Positions 52,500 to 61,075 of a DNA stretch of 64,000 nt are shown in pieces. Under the pieces are notes generated by a model. The model did no database searches. It was not told the DNA's origin and was given only the letters and a program-made list of their open reading frames with translations. Origin of the DNA: Streptomyces clavuligerus (GTDB taxonomy: Bacteria > Actinomycetota > Actinomycetes > Streptomycetales > Streptomycetaceae); the NCBI RefSeq assembly GCF_005519465.1, contig NZ_CP027858.1, positions 2,418,001 through 2,482,000 of the forward strand, written 5' to 3'. The translations under genes and the position numbers were made by a program. Numbering within the stretch: position 1 is the stretch's first letter; every line of letters starts with the position of its first letter.

Positions 52500-53438
52500 T
52501 CAGACGTAGTCCTCCAGCCGGGCCACCGCGTATCCCTTCTCCGTGACGGTCCGCATGACCTGGCGGATCATGTCGGGCATGGTGCCGTCCCACTCGTCCG
52601 TCCCCCGGAAGTGGGTGAGGATGATGTCCCCGGGGTGCAGATCCCGGTCCCACTCCCGCCACTCCATGCGGTCGGGGAACGCCTCCGCCGCCCAGAGCGG
52701 CACGGCCTTGATCCCGCACGCCTTGGCCGCGCGCAGGGTGTCCTGGTTGTAGTTCCCGTACGGCGGGCGGAAGAGCGGCGGGCGCTGCCCGTACCGCCGG
52801 GCGAGCCGGTCCTGCTGGCCGCAGATCTCCCGTTTCTGCGCGGCGTAGTCGAGACCGGGCATATAGCGGTGGTTCAGGGTGTGGTTGTGCAGGGCGGTGC
52901 CCCGGTCGCGCATCTCCTGGAAGTACGGATAGTCGTCGCTGATCAGGTAGTCGCTGAGGAACGAGCTGTACGGGATCTGGAGCTCGGACATCATCCGCAG
53001 CAGCTCCGGGTCCTTCTCCCGGCCGTCGTCGATGGTGAGGAAGACGACCCGTTCGGTCACCGGGACGGTGGTGAAGACCGGCGGCAGCGTGTCGTGGCCC
53101 GCCACCTCGAAGCCCGCCCGGGTGGTCAGCTCCGGCTTGGCGGCGGGCGGCGGGGGTGCGACGAGCGGGACCCGGTCCAGCCCCCATTTCGCCGCCGCCG
53201 CGGCCCGCAGCGCCTGGGTCCGGCGGGCCCGCTCGGCCCTGTCGACCGGCGACCCGGGCGGCCCCGCCTGCCGCCGCGCCGCCTGCGGGCCGGGGGCGCC
53301 GCCGCCCGCGCCGTCCCCGGCCGTGCACGCGGACGTGGCGAGGGCGGCGAGCAGCGCGGCGGCAGCGGCGGCGGTCCTGCGCCGTTTCACCCGTCTGAGC
53401 TTTGCGGTATTTTTTTCCTTTTGTCTGTTCAGCTTCAT
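52500..53438 (-). CDS. exported polysaccharide deacetylase (NodB domain)
   Basis: A 312-residue secreted or lipid-anchored deacetylase of carbohydrate esterase family 4. The NodB motifs are LTIDDG (motif 1, metal and base aspartates), HTLNH (motif 2), RPPYGNYN (motif 3) and the late HFRG. The substrate is probably peptidoglycan or another cell-wall glycan. The N-terminus has a basic stretch, a hydrophobic core (AAAAALLAALATSAC) and a cysteine, a weak lipobox. The first 16 codons are A-rich (MKLNRQKEKNTAKLRR) and unlike the rest in composition; an internal GTG (53390 region) could also start the protein. It is divergent from the methyltransferase gene. Confidence 0.85.
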   Translation of the reverse strand: MKLNRQKEKNTAKLRRVKRRRTAAAAAALLAALATSACTAGDGAGGGAPGPQAARRQAGPPGSPVDRAERARRTQALRAAAAAKWGLDRVPLVAPPPPAAKPELTTRAGFEVAGHDTLPPVFTTVPVTERVVFLTIDDGREKDPELLRMMSELQIPYSSFLSDYLISDDYPYFQEMRDRGTALHNHTLNHRYMPGLDYAAQKREICGQQDRLARRYGQRPPLFRPPYGNYNQDTLRAAKACGIKAVPLWAAEAFPDRMEWREWDRDLHPGDIILTHFRGTDEWDGTMPDMIRQVMRTVTEKGYAVARLEDYV

Positions 53439-53528
53439 GGCGCTCGATCCTGGCAGGACACCGGCGCCCGGCCGCTCCGACACCGCCACCGGAAGCGGAC
53501 CGTCCCCCGGCTGGCCCACAATGGCCGG

Positions 53529-54722
53529 GTGAACGACCTCTCCCCGCTCCTCACCGACGAGGGCCAGGCCCTGCTGGGCACCCTGCGCGACCACGACCCC
53601 GCGCGGGAACTGGCGATCGCCACCCGGCTGCGCCGCACCCACCCGGCCGAGCTGGTGTCCGCGGCGATCGGGCAGGCCCGGCTGCGACAGCGCGCGGTGG
53701 CGAAATTCGGCGCCGAGGACGCGCACCGCATGTACTTCACCCCCCACGGCGTCGAACAGGCGACACGGAAGGCCGTCGCCGAATACCGCGCCGGACGCTT
53801 CGCCGCACTCGGGGTACGCTCCGTCGCCGACCTGTGCAGCGGCATCGGCGGAGACGCGATCGCGCTCGCCCGCGCGGGCATCCGGGTCCTGGCCGTGGAC
53901 CGCGACCCGCTGACCGCGTCCGTGGCCCGCGCCAACGCCCGCGCCCTCGGGCTCACGGAACTGATCGAGGTACGCGAAGCCGACGTCACCGAGGTCGACA
54001 CCACGGCATACGACGCCGTCTTCGTCGACCCGGCCCGCCGCGGCGGCCGGGGCCGCATCTTCGACCCCGAGTCCTACTCCCCTCCCCTGTCCTGGGCCAT
54101 CGCCTCCGCCCGCACCCGCCCCCACGCCGCACTGAAAATCGCCCCCGGAGTGCCGCACGAACTCGTCCCCGACGACTTCGCCGCGGAATGGATCTCGTAC
54201 GAGGGAGACGTCAAGGAAGCCGTGCTGTGGTCGGGCACCGAACCCGGCACCGTACGGGCCACGCTGCTCCCCGGCGGACACTCACTCACCGGACGGCGAC
54301 TGCCCGACCCGCCGGTACGGCCCGTCGGCCGCTACCTGTACGAACCGGACGGCGCGGCGATCCGGGCCCACCTCGTCGCCGAGATCGCCGAAGAGCTGAA
54401 CGGCGGGCTCATCGACGCGACCATCGCCTACATCACCTCCGACGAGGCACACCCCGGGCCGCCGTTCACCACCGCGTACGAGATCACGGATGTACTCCCG
54501 TTCCATCTGAAGAACCTCAAAGCACTGGTACGCGAACGGGAGATCGGCACCCTGACCGTGAAAAAACGCGGCTCCGCGGTGGAACCGGAAGAAGTCCGCC
54601 GCCGCGTCAAGCCCAAGGGGCCGAACATGGCGACGGTCTTCCTCACCAGGGTCGACGGCGCCCCAAGCATGCTCATCGGACAGCCCCTTTCTTTGTGGCT
54701 CGGTTCGCCTCCGGGGCGCTGA
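53529..54722 (+). CDS. class I methyltransferase with THUMP-like domain
   Basis: A 397-residue SAM-dependent methyltransferase. Motif I is VADLCSGIGGDAIALA, followed by VLAVDRDPLTASVARAN and the catalytic-type VFVDPARRGGRGRI (DPPY-like loop replaced by DPARRG). The C-terminal 90 residues (FHLKNLKALVREREIGTLTVKKRGSAVEPE) match the THUMP-like domain found after such enzymes, suggesting RNA as substrate. The protein is a conserved actinobacterial gene of unknown exact target. The start is GTG 53529; it diverges from the deacetylase gene. Confidence 0.87.
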   Translation: MNDLSPLLTDEGQALLGTLRDHDPARELAIATRLRRTHPAELVSAAIGQARLRQRAVAKFGAEDAHRMYFTPHGVEQATRKAVAEYRAGRFAALGVRSVADLCSGIGGDAIALARAGIRVLAVDRDPLTASVARANARALGLTELIEVREADVTEVDTTAYDAVFVDPARRGGRGRIFDPESYSPPLSWAIASARTRPHAALKIAPGVPHELVPDDFAAEWISYEGDVKEAVLWSGTEPGTVRATLLPGGHSLTGRRLPDPPVRPVGRYLYEPDGAAIRAHLVAEIAEELNGGLIDATIAYITSDEAHPGPPFTTAYEITDVLPFHLKNLKALVREREIGTLTVKKRGSAVEPEEVRRRVKPKGPNMATVFLTRVDGAPSMLIGQPLSLWLGSPPGR

Positions 54723-55134
54723 AGCGTGCGCCGACGGTCGACCGTGCTCGGCCGCTCGTTCCTCACGGCCTGCGCGCGCTCTCCACTTTCGGCACCCGCG
54801 GCACCCCTTCGGCTCACTCGCCCCGAGGACAAGGCAGACGTCCAGCCCAAAAACACAGGGGCGAGGCAAACGCCCGGCCCAAGAGCCCACGAGGCGGGGG
54901 CCTGCTCTCTGCTCCCGGCACCCGCGGCACCCCTTCGGCTCACCCGCCGCAGGACGGAGGCGGACGCCCGGCCCAAGAGCCAGGGGCGCGCGCTCCGCTC
55001 CCGGCAGCCACGCGTCCCCACGGCCCACTCACCCGCAGGGCCAAGGCAAACAGCCGGCCCAGGGACGGGGCAGGGGCAGAGGGTGAGGGCGCACGCGCCC
55101 CGGGGAACCGTCCCGGGGCGGGGCGGTGGTCCGC
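54723..55134. repeat. gap with three imperfect ~100-126-bp repeats
   Basis: 412 bases without a convincing gene. A block GGCACCCGCGGCACCCC plus ten more identical bases is found at 54791-54817 and again at 54917-54943 (126 bases apart). Around each lie shared GGCCCAAGAGCC and CAGACG/CGGACGCCC pieces, and a third, weaker copy begins near 55001. Frames open across the repeats are likely by-products. No terminator hairpin stands out. Confidence 0.7.
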
Positions 55135-56382
55135 TCACGCACGGGGCGGGAGCAGCCGTTCAGCGCGGGTCAGCAGCAGGGAGCGTTCGGCGGCGTTGCG
55201 GGTGAGGGTGGCGGCGCGGTGGAGTTCGGCGCGGGCCTCCGTGGTGCGGCCGAGGCGGGCGAGGAGGTCGGCGCGGACGCTGGGCAGCAGATGGTAGTCG
55301 CGCAGCGCGGGCGCCTCGGCGAGGGCGTCGACGAGGGCCAGGGCCGCCCCGGGCCCCTCGGACATGGAGACGGCGACCGCGCGGTTGAGTTCGACCACCG
55401 GGGAGGGGGCGACCCGGGCGAGCTGCCCGTACAGCGCCGCGATGGTGGCCCAGTCGGTGTCCTCGTACCGCGGCGCCCGCGCGTGGCACGCCGCGATGGC
55501 CGCCTGGAGCAGATAGGGGCCGGGCGCCTCGGCCCGTTCCCTGCCGCGTTCGAGCGCGAGGAAGCCCCGGCGGATGAGGAGCCGGTCCCAGCGGGCGCGG
55601 TTCTGGTCGGCGAGCAGCACCGGCTGCCCGTCCGGGCCGGTGCGCGCGGCGGTGCGGGACGCCTGGAGCTCCAGCAGCGCGGCCAGCCCGTGCGCCTCCG
55701 GCTCCTGCGGGACGAGCCCCGTGAGCACCCGGGCCAGACGGGTCGCGTCCTCGCAGAGCGCGGGGCGCAGCCAGTCGTCGCCCGCCGTGGCGGAGTAGCC
55801 CTCGTTGAAGATCAGGTAGATGACCTCCAGGACGGAGCCGAGCCGGGCGGCGCGCTCCTGGCCGTAGGGCACCTCGAAGGGGACGCCCGCGCCCGCGAGG
55901 GTGCGTTTGGCGCGCACGATCCGCTGGGCGACGGTCGGCTCGCGGGTGAGGAAGGCGCGGGCGATCTCCTCGGTGGTCAGCCCGCCGACGAGCCGGAGGG
56001 TGAGCGCGATCCGGGCGTCGGTGGAGAGCACCGGGTGGCAGGCGGTGAAGACGAGCCGCAGCACATCGTCGTCGATCCCGGCCGGGTCGGCGGGCTCCGG
56101 CGGGGGGATGTCCTCCAGCGCCCGTCCCACCTCGGCCAGCTTGCGCGCGTAGGTCTCCTTGCGCCGGACGAGATCGATGGCGCGGTGTTTCGCGGTGGCC
56201 ATGAGCCAGGCGCCCGGGTTGTCCGGGACGCCTGACTCGGGCCAGCGTTCCAACGCGGCGACCAGGGCGTCCTGCGCGATCTCCTCGGCTATGCCGACAT
56301 CGCGGACGATCCGGGTGACACCGGCGATGATCCGCGCCGACTCGATCCGGTAGACCGCTTCCACCGCGTTCGCTGCTGTCAC
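55135..56382 (-). CDS. ECF42-type sigma factor with C-terminal extension
   Basis: A 415-residue sigma factor. Region 2 (EEIAQDALVAALERWPESG) and region 4 (LVGGLTTEEIARAFLTREPTVAQRIVRAKRTL) lie in the first 190 residues. A DUF6596/TPR-like helical extension (about 190-415) with repeats AALYGQLARVAPSPVVELNRAVA and so on follows. This build defines the ECF42 group, whose genes occur next to DGPF (YCII-related) proteins as here (gene 52 bases upstream, 56435-56791). ECF42 sigma factors have no anti-sigma factor; the extension is thought to regulate them. The GTG start at 56382 has a weak ribosome site. Regulon unknown. Confidence 0.85.
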   Translation of the reverse strand: MTAANAVEAVYRIESARIIAGVTRIVRDVGIAEEIAQDALVAALERWPESGVPDNPGAWLMATAKHRAIDLVRRKETYARKLAEVGRALEDIPPPEPADPAGIDDDVLRLVFTACHPVLSTDARIALTLRLVGGLTTEEIARAFLTREPTVAQRIVRAKRTLAGAGVPFEVPYGQERAARLGSVLEVIYLIFNEGYSATAGDDWLRPALCEDATRLARVLTGLVPQEPEAHGLAALLELQASRTAARTGPDGQPVLLADQNRARWDRLLIRRGFLALERGRERAEAPGPYLLQAAIAACHARAPRYEDTDWATIAALYGQLARVAPSPVVELNRAVAVSMSEGPGAALALVDALAEAPALRDYHLLPSVRADLLARLGRTTEARAELHRAATLTRNAAERSLLLTRAERLLPPRA

Positions 56383-56434
56383 CGGGCCATCAGAACACCC
56401 GCGCGAACGGGGGGCAAACAGCCGGACGGGGAGG

Positions 56435-56791
56435 TCAGCCCCCGACGATCTCCCGGACCTCGGAGGTGATCGTCCAGTACTCCTCGTGGACCTGGAGGAA
56501 GCGCTTGGTCCACTCGATGGCCTCGGCCTTGTCCTTGGCCTGGAGGATCGCGTACCCGCCGATGACCTCCTTGGACTCGGTGAACGGCCCGTCCGTGGAG
56601 CTGATCCGTCCGCCGGACCAGGTGACCCGGGTGCCCTCGGAGCTGGGTGCGAGCCCGGCGGTCTCCAGCATGACCCCGGCCTTGGTGATCTCTTGCAGAA
56701 GCTCCCCCATCCGCTGCTGCAAGCCCTCGCTGATGCCCTCGGCGGGGACGTTCTGCTCGTCGATGCGGATCAACGTCATGAAGCGCGGCAT
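56435..56791 (-). CDS. YCII-related DGPF domain protein
   Basis: A 118-residue protein with the ferredoxin-like alpha/beta fold of the YCII group. MPRFMTLIR at the start, GLAPSSEGTRVTWSGG, the signature TDGPF in STDGPFTESKEVIGG, then AILQAKDKAEAIEW are clearly seen. DGPF proteins are the standard companions of ECF42 sigma factors; they may sense a small molecule or act as a target. The start at 56791 follows GAGGAG; the longer frame upstream is not credible. Upstream of the sigma gene in the same operon. Confidence 0.9.
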   Translation of the reverse strand: MPRFMTLIRIDEQNVPAEGISEGLQQRMGELLQEITKAGVMLETAGLAPSSEGTRVTWSGGRISSTDGPFTESKEVIGGYAILQAKDKAEAIEWTKRFLQVHEEYWTITSEVREIVGG

Positions 56792-56834
56792 GGTGACTCC
56801 TCGGGTGGGGTGAGCCAGGGCCTTTCCCCGTCTC

Positions 56835-58307
56835 TCACCCCTGCGTCGAACGGGAGACCTGCGGATCGACATCTCCGCCGGAATCTTTCTGATTTTTTTC
56901 GCCGGGGTCCTCCGACGCGCCCCGGGACCTCCCCGGAAGCAGGACAAAAGCGAGCAGAGTCCCCAGCGCCAGCAGGGCCGCGCTCACCGCGTAGGCCGTC
57001 CGGTGCCCCGCCGCGAGGGCCGCCGGGTCCGTGCCGGAGCCGGTGGCGGAGGCGGCGAGGGTGACGAGGACGGCGAGCCCGAGGGAGCCGCCGAGCTGAC
57101 GGGAGCTGCTGAGCAGCCCGGAGGCCATGCCCGCCTCGTCGGGCGCCACCCCGGTCACCGCCGCCGTGGCGAGCGGGACGAAGCTCATCCCGATGCCGAC
57201 GCTGGCCAGCAGCGAGGGCGCCACGATGGAGTACAGGAAGGTCCCGTCGGGGGTGGCGGTGTACGCGAAGAGCGCGAGACCGGCCGTGCCGAGCAGCCCG
57301 CCCAGGGCCAGCAGATCGCGGGTGCCGGTCCGGGCGATCACCTTGGTCGCGATCACCGACCCGGTCACCACGCCCGCGCTGAACGGCAGGAAGGCCGCGC
57401 CCGTGGTCGCCGCGTCCCAGCCGAGCACCTGCTGCATATAGAGCGAGCAGAAGTAGAACGAGGCGAACTGGCCGGAGCAGAGCAGCAGTGTGAAGAGGTT
57501 CGCCCCGAGGACCGGGCGGACGCCGAACAGCCCGAGCCGCAGCAGCGGCAGCGGGGTGCGCCGCTCCACGGCGACGAACGCCGCGAGCAGGGCGAGGGCC
57601 GCGCCGAGCGGCAGCAGGGTCGCGGGGGAGCCCCAGGGCGTGCTCTCGGTGCGGACGACCGCGAGCACCAGCAGCGTCATCCCGGCGGTGACGAGCAGCG
57701 CGCCCGCGAGATCCAGCCGCGGGGCCGCCCCGGCACGGCGGCCGGGCAGCCGGGCGCGGCCGGTGGCGAACAGGGCGAGGAGCACGATGGGGACGTTCAC
57801 CAGCATCACCGCGCGCCAGCCCGCCGCGTCGGTGAGCAGCCCCCCGGCGAGCACCCCGACGGCGCCGCCGAGCGCGCCCGCGACACCCCACAGGCCGAGC
57901 GCCCGCGAGCGGGCGGGCCCCTCGGGGAAGCTCAGGGTGACCAGCGCGAGGGCGACGGGCGAGACCGCCGCCGCGCCGACCCCCTGGGCGGCCCGGGCGG
58001 CGATCAGCGCGCCCGGGTCGGAGACCAGCCCGCCGACGAGGCTCGCCGCCCCGAAGAAAGCCAGGCCCGCGGGGAGTATCCGCCGTCCGCCGACGAGGTC
58101 GGCCAGGCGCCCGCCGAGCATCAGCAGCCCGCCGAAGGCCAGGGCGTACGCGCCCACGACCCATTGCAGCCCGCCGGGGCTGAAGCCGAGGTCGTCGCGC
58201 ATGTCGGGCAGCGCCACGTTCACCACGGACACGTCCAGCGCCACCATGAACTGCACCAGGAGCACCGCCGTCAGCAGCCAGCCCGTGTCCCGATTCCGAC
58301 CCTCCAT
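56835..58307 (-). CDS. MFS drug exporter (DHA2, 14-span)
   Basis: A 490-residue major facilitator with fourteen predicted spans, proton-antiport type. Motif A is GGRLADLVGGRRI, motif B-like ARAAQGVGAAAVSPVAL, and the DHA2-type motif C LGGAVGVLAGGLLTD are visible. Substrates are typically lipophilic cations or antibiotics. The start at ATG 58307 is six bases after GGAGGG; a longer frame to 58346 lacks one. It diverges from a TetR regulator, with a palindrome in between (58356-58369), which fits local repression relieved by the exported drug. The C-terminal tail ends in a charged stretch (EKNQKDSGGD). Confidence 0.9.
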   Translation of the reverse strand: MEGRNRDTGWLLTAVLLVQFMVALDVSVVNVALPDMRDDLGFSPGGLQWVVGAYALAFGGLLMLGGRLADLVGGRRILPAGLAFFGAASLVGGLVSDPGALIAARAAQGVGAAAVSPVALALVTLSFPEGPARSRALGLWGVAGALGGAVGVLAGGLLTDAAGWRAVMLVNVPIVLLALFATGRARLPGRRAGAAPRLDLAGALLVTAGMTLLVLAVVRTESTPWGSPATLLPLGAALALLAAFVAVERRTPLPLLRLGLFGVRPVLGANLFTLLLCSGQFASFYFCSLYMQQVLGWDAATTGAAFLPFSAGVVTGSVIATKVIARTGTRDLLALGGLLGTAGLALFAYTATPDGTFLYSIVAPSLLASVGIGMSFVPLATAAVTGVAPDEAGMASGLLSSSRQLGGSLGLAVLVTLAASATGSGTDPAALAAGHRTAYAVSAALLALGTLLAFVLLPGRSRGASEDPGEKNQKDSGGDVDPQVSRSTQG

Positions 58308-58355
58308 CGGTGCCCTCCCCGCCTCGTGTCCCTCCGGCCCCCGCAAAAGAGATTA

Positions 58356-58369
58356 CTATACGCGTATAG
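58356..58369. promoter_or_regulatory. TetR-type palindromic operator
   Basis: CTATACGCGTATAG is a perfect 14-base palindrome in an A+T-rich patch (58346-58378) between the divergent exporter and TetR genes, and overlaps likely -10 sequences on both strands (TATACG/TATAG). Confidence 0.75.
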
Positions 58370-58429
58370 AAATACGAGTGGGCGTGCCGTGGGAGCCGCA
58401 CGGTCACTCGATGGAGGGAAAATGCGCAG

Positions 58430-59107
58430 GTGGTTGACGGAGAGAAGAAGAAGCGCGCCCCCGGCCGTCCGCGCCGCCTCGGCCCGGAGACGATCGTCGC
58501 CGCCGCCCGGCGGATCATCGACGAGGAGGGGGTGGAGGCGGTCTCCATGCGGCGGGTGGCCCGGGAGGTCGGCAGCACGCCGATGGCGCTCTACCACCAT
58601 GTCCGGGACAAGGACGAGCTGCTGCTCCTGACGCTCGCGGGCACGTCGACGGCGGTCCCGAGGCCCGCGCTCCCCGCCGACCCGCGCGAGCGGATGATCG
58701 CGGTCGCGGTCCATATGCACGGGCTGCTGAAGCGGATGCCCTGGGTGCTGAAGGTGCTGGCGCTCGGCGACCTCACGGACCCGAAGGCGCTGTGGATGGC
58801 CGAGGAGATCGTCCAGAGCGCGCTGGACAGCGGGCTCGACGAGGCGCGGGCGGTGCGCGCGTACCGCACCGTCTGGCACTTCGTCTACGGCGATCTGGTC
58901 CTCACCGCGGCCCGCGAGCGCCGGGCGGCGGACCCCGACCGGCGGCCCTCGTTCCCTTCGGCGCTCACCGGGGAGGACGCGCGGGAGCTGCCGCGGCTGA
59001 CGGAGCTGGCCGGCCGCTGGGAGGAGCTGCAACGGTACGACGTGCGGGAACAGCTCACAGCGATCGTCGACGGGCTCCTGGGCCCCGCGCGGGCCGCGCG
59101 CGGCTGA
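58430..59107 (+). CDS. TetR/AcrR family regulator
   Basis: A 225-residue repressor. The N-terminal helix-turn-helix (about 22-66) reads TIVAAARRIIDEEGVEAVSMRRVAREVGST with MALYHHVRDKDEL, very like TetR proper, and a C-terminal TetR_C-like ligand domain follows. GTG 58430 has a GGAGGG eleven bases upstream. It probably represses the divergent MFS exporter and itself through the palindrome at 58356-58369. Ligand unknown. Confidence 0.88.
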   Translation: MVDGEKKKRAPGRPRRLGPETIVAAARRIIDEEGVEAVSMRRVAREVGSTPMALYHHVRDKDELLLLTLAGTSTAVPRPALPADPRERMIAVAVHMHGLLKRMPWVLKVLALGDLTDPKALWMAEEIVQSALDSGLDEARAVRAYRTVWHFVYGDLVLTAARERRAADPDRRPSFPSALTGEDARELPRLTELAGRWEELQRYDVREQLTAIVDGLLGPARAARG

Positions 59108-59110
59108 GGG

Positions 59111-59410
59111 TCAGCCGACGCTCTCGAAGCGCCAGCGGTGGACCGGGCGGGTGGTCAGGCCCGGTGCCGGGTCGGGGAGTTCCGGGAGGGCGGCGTCCAG
59201 GGCGGGCGCGTGCCACCAGGTGATGACCAGGACGCGGTCCTCGCCCGCGCGGAAGGTCTCGCGGCGCAGCGGCTCCCCGTCCGTCGGCCGGGCGCGGGCC
59301 CACTCCAGGAGCTCCGCGCCCCGGCCCGCCGCCGCGCGGGCCTCCCACATCAGCGCGACCGTCAGGGCACCGGGCGCGGCGGCGTCCCCGGGGCCGCTCG
59401 TGGCGGTCAT
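59111..59410 (-). CDS. small protein at the end of the tsaD operon
   Basis: A 99-residue protein, start ATG overlapping the tsaD stop as ATGA (59410-59407). The pattern [20 protein letters not shown], a variable loop, DRVLVITWW and HRWRFESVG suggests a small dimeric alpha/beta barrel (antibiotic-monooxygenase-like); this is inference. No catalytic residues can be named. Translational coupling with tsaD is clear, a functional link is not. Confidence 0.65.
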   Translation of the reverse strand: MTATSGPGDAAAPGALTVALMWEARAAAGRGAELLEWARARPTDGEPLRRETFRAGEDRVLVITWWHAPALDAALPELPDPAPGLTTRPVHRWRFESVG

Positions 59411-60540
59411 GAGTACAGGTTGTCCTTGCTGATCTCGTGCACATGGTCGTGGTCGTGCGCATGACCGTGGCCGTGGCCGTGGCCGTGGCCATGGTTGTCG
59501 CCGGGCACATGCGGGTCCGTCACCGGCAGCGAGGAGTCCGCCGACAGCTCCAGGTCCGACGGCGGCCGGTTGCGGGCCACCATCTCCGCGCCCAGCGCGG
59601 CCACCATCGCCCCGTTGTCGGTGCAGAGCTTCGGCCGGGGCACCCGCAGCCGGATGCCCGCCCGCTCGCAGCGCTCCGCGGCGAGCGCCCGCAGCCGGGA
59701 GTTGGCCGCGACACCGCCGCCGATCATCAGATGGTCGACGCCCTCGTCGAGACAGGCGCGCACCGCCTTGCGGGTGAGTACGTCGACGACGGCCTCCTGG
59801 AACGAGGCCGCCACGTCCCGCACCGGCACCGGCTCGCCCGCCGCCCGCTTCGCCTCGATCCAGCGGGCGACGGAGGTCTTGAGCCCGGAGAACGAAAAGT
59901 CGTACGCGGGGTCGCGGGAGCCCGTCAGACCGCGCGGGAACGCGATCGCCGCCGGGTCGCCCTCCCGGGCCAGCCGGTCGATGACCGGGCCGCCGGGGAA
60001 GCCGAGGTCGAGCACGCGCGCGATCTTGTCGAACGCCTCGCCCGCCGCGTCGTCGATGGTCGCGCCCAGCGGCCGGACATCGCTGGTGATGTCCGGGGCC
60101 AGCAGCAGCGAGGAGTGCCCGCCGGAGACCAGCAGGGCCATGGTGGGCTCGGGCAGCTTGCCGTGTTCGAGCTGGTCGACGCAGATGTGCGAGGCCAGGT
60201 GGTTCACCCCGTAGAGCGGCTTGCCGAGCGCGTACGCGTACGCCTTGGCCGCCGACACGCCGACCAGCAGCGCGCCCGCGAGCCCGGGGCCCGCGGTGAC
60301 GGCGATGCCGTCCAGGTCGCGCGGGGAGACCCCGGCCTCCTTCAGCGCGCGTTCGATCGTCGGGACCATCGCCTCCAGATGCGCCCGGGAGGCGATCTCG
60401 GGGACCACCCCGCCGAAGCGGGCGTGGTCGTCCACGCTGGAGGCGACGGCGTCGGCGAGCAGGGTCGTACCGCGCACCACGCCGACGCCGGTCTCGTCGC
60501 AGGAGGTCTCGATACCGAGTACGAGCGGTTCGTCAGCCAT
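59407..60540 (-). CDS. tsaD: TsaD, tRNA t6A synthesis threonylcarbamoyl transferase
   Basis: A 377-residue Kae1/TsaD that transfers the threonylcarbamoyl group to A37 of ANN-decoding tRNAs, with TsaB and TsaE. Metal ligands H114 and H118 (HLASH), [23 protein letters not shown] and [11 protein letters not shown] are all present. The C-terminus has an extra tail of about 30 residues rich in histidine (alternating GH, then [10 protein letters not shown]), not part of the fold. Start ATG 60540 overlaps the rimI stop by 8 bases. Order tsaB, rimI, tsaD, small gene is one coupled unit. Confidence 0.94.
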   Translation of the reverse strand: MADEPLVLGIETSCDETGVGVVRGTTLLADAVASSVDDHARFGGVVPEIASRAHLEAMVPTIERALKEAGVSPRDLDGIAVTAGPGLAGALLVGVSAAKAYAYALGKPLYGVNHLASHICVDQLEHGKLPEPTMALLVSGGHSSLLLAPDITSDVRPLGATIDDAAGEAFDKIARVLDLGFPGGPVIDRLAREGDPAAIAFPRGLTGSRDPAYDFSFSGLKTSVARWIEAKRAAGEPVPVRDVAASFQEAVVDVLTRKAVRACLDEGVDHLMIGGGVAANSRLRALAAERCERAGIRLRVPRPKLCTDNGAMVAALGAEMVARNRPPSDLELSADSSLPVTDPHVPGDNHGHGHGHGHGHAHDHDHVHEISKDNLYS

Positions 60541-61075
60541 CAGACAGCATTCCCTCAGTGTTTCCGTGCGTATGGGGCCGCAGGTGGAGCCGCATGACGA
60601 GTGCGTCGACATTGCCGGGCTGGTAGTAGCCCCGGCGGAAACCGACGGGTTCGAAACCGAAGCGCTCGTACAGCTTCTGGGCCCTGGTGTTGTCCACGCG
60701 CACTTCGAGGAAGACCTCGTCGCACTCGAAGGCTGTGGCGTGGCGCAGCAGATCGGCCAGGAGGCGGGAGCCCAGCCCCGTGCCCCACCGGCCGGGGGCG
60801 ACGGCGATCGTCTGGACGTCCCCGAGGTCGCCCGCCGCCGCCAGACCCGCATAGCCGACGATCTTCCCGGCGGACTCGGCGACGACATAGCGGCGGGTGG
60901 CGCGGGGACCGCGGGCGTGGGCCAGCTCGGACCAGAACATCCCCGGCGACCAGGCGTCCTCCGGGAACAGCCCGTGTTCGAGTTCGAGTACGGGGGCGAT
61001 GTCCCACCAGCGCATCTCGCGGAGCACGGGCTCAGGGCCCGCCGCGGCGGGAGCGGGAGCGGGGGTGGTGCTCAC
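60533..61075 (-). CDS. rimI: RimI, ribosomal protein N-acetyltransferase family
   Basis: A 180-residue GNAT acetyltransferase. The acetyl-CoA loop is [18 protein letters not shown] (V-x-x-x-x-R/Q-x-x-G-x-G/A), then [30 protein letters not shown], which is the RimI signature for acetylation of ribosomal protein S18 or other N-termini. The GTG start at 61075 overlaps the tsaB stop as GTGA, giving translational coupling; the longer frame lies inside tsaB. It sits between tsaB and tsaD as is usual in bacteria. Confidence 0.92.
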   Translation of the reverse strand: MSTTPAPAPAAAGPEPVLREMRWWDIAPVLELEHGLFPEDAWSPGMFWSELAHARGPRATRRYVVAESAGKIVGYAGLAAAGDLGDVQTIAVAPGRWGTGLGSRLLADLLRHATAFECDEVFLEVRVDNTRAQKLYERFGFEPVGFRRGYYQPGNVDALVMRLHLRPHTHGNTEGMLSDG

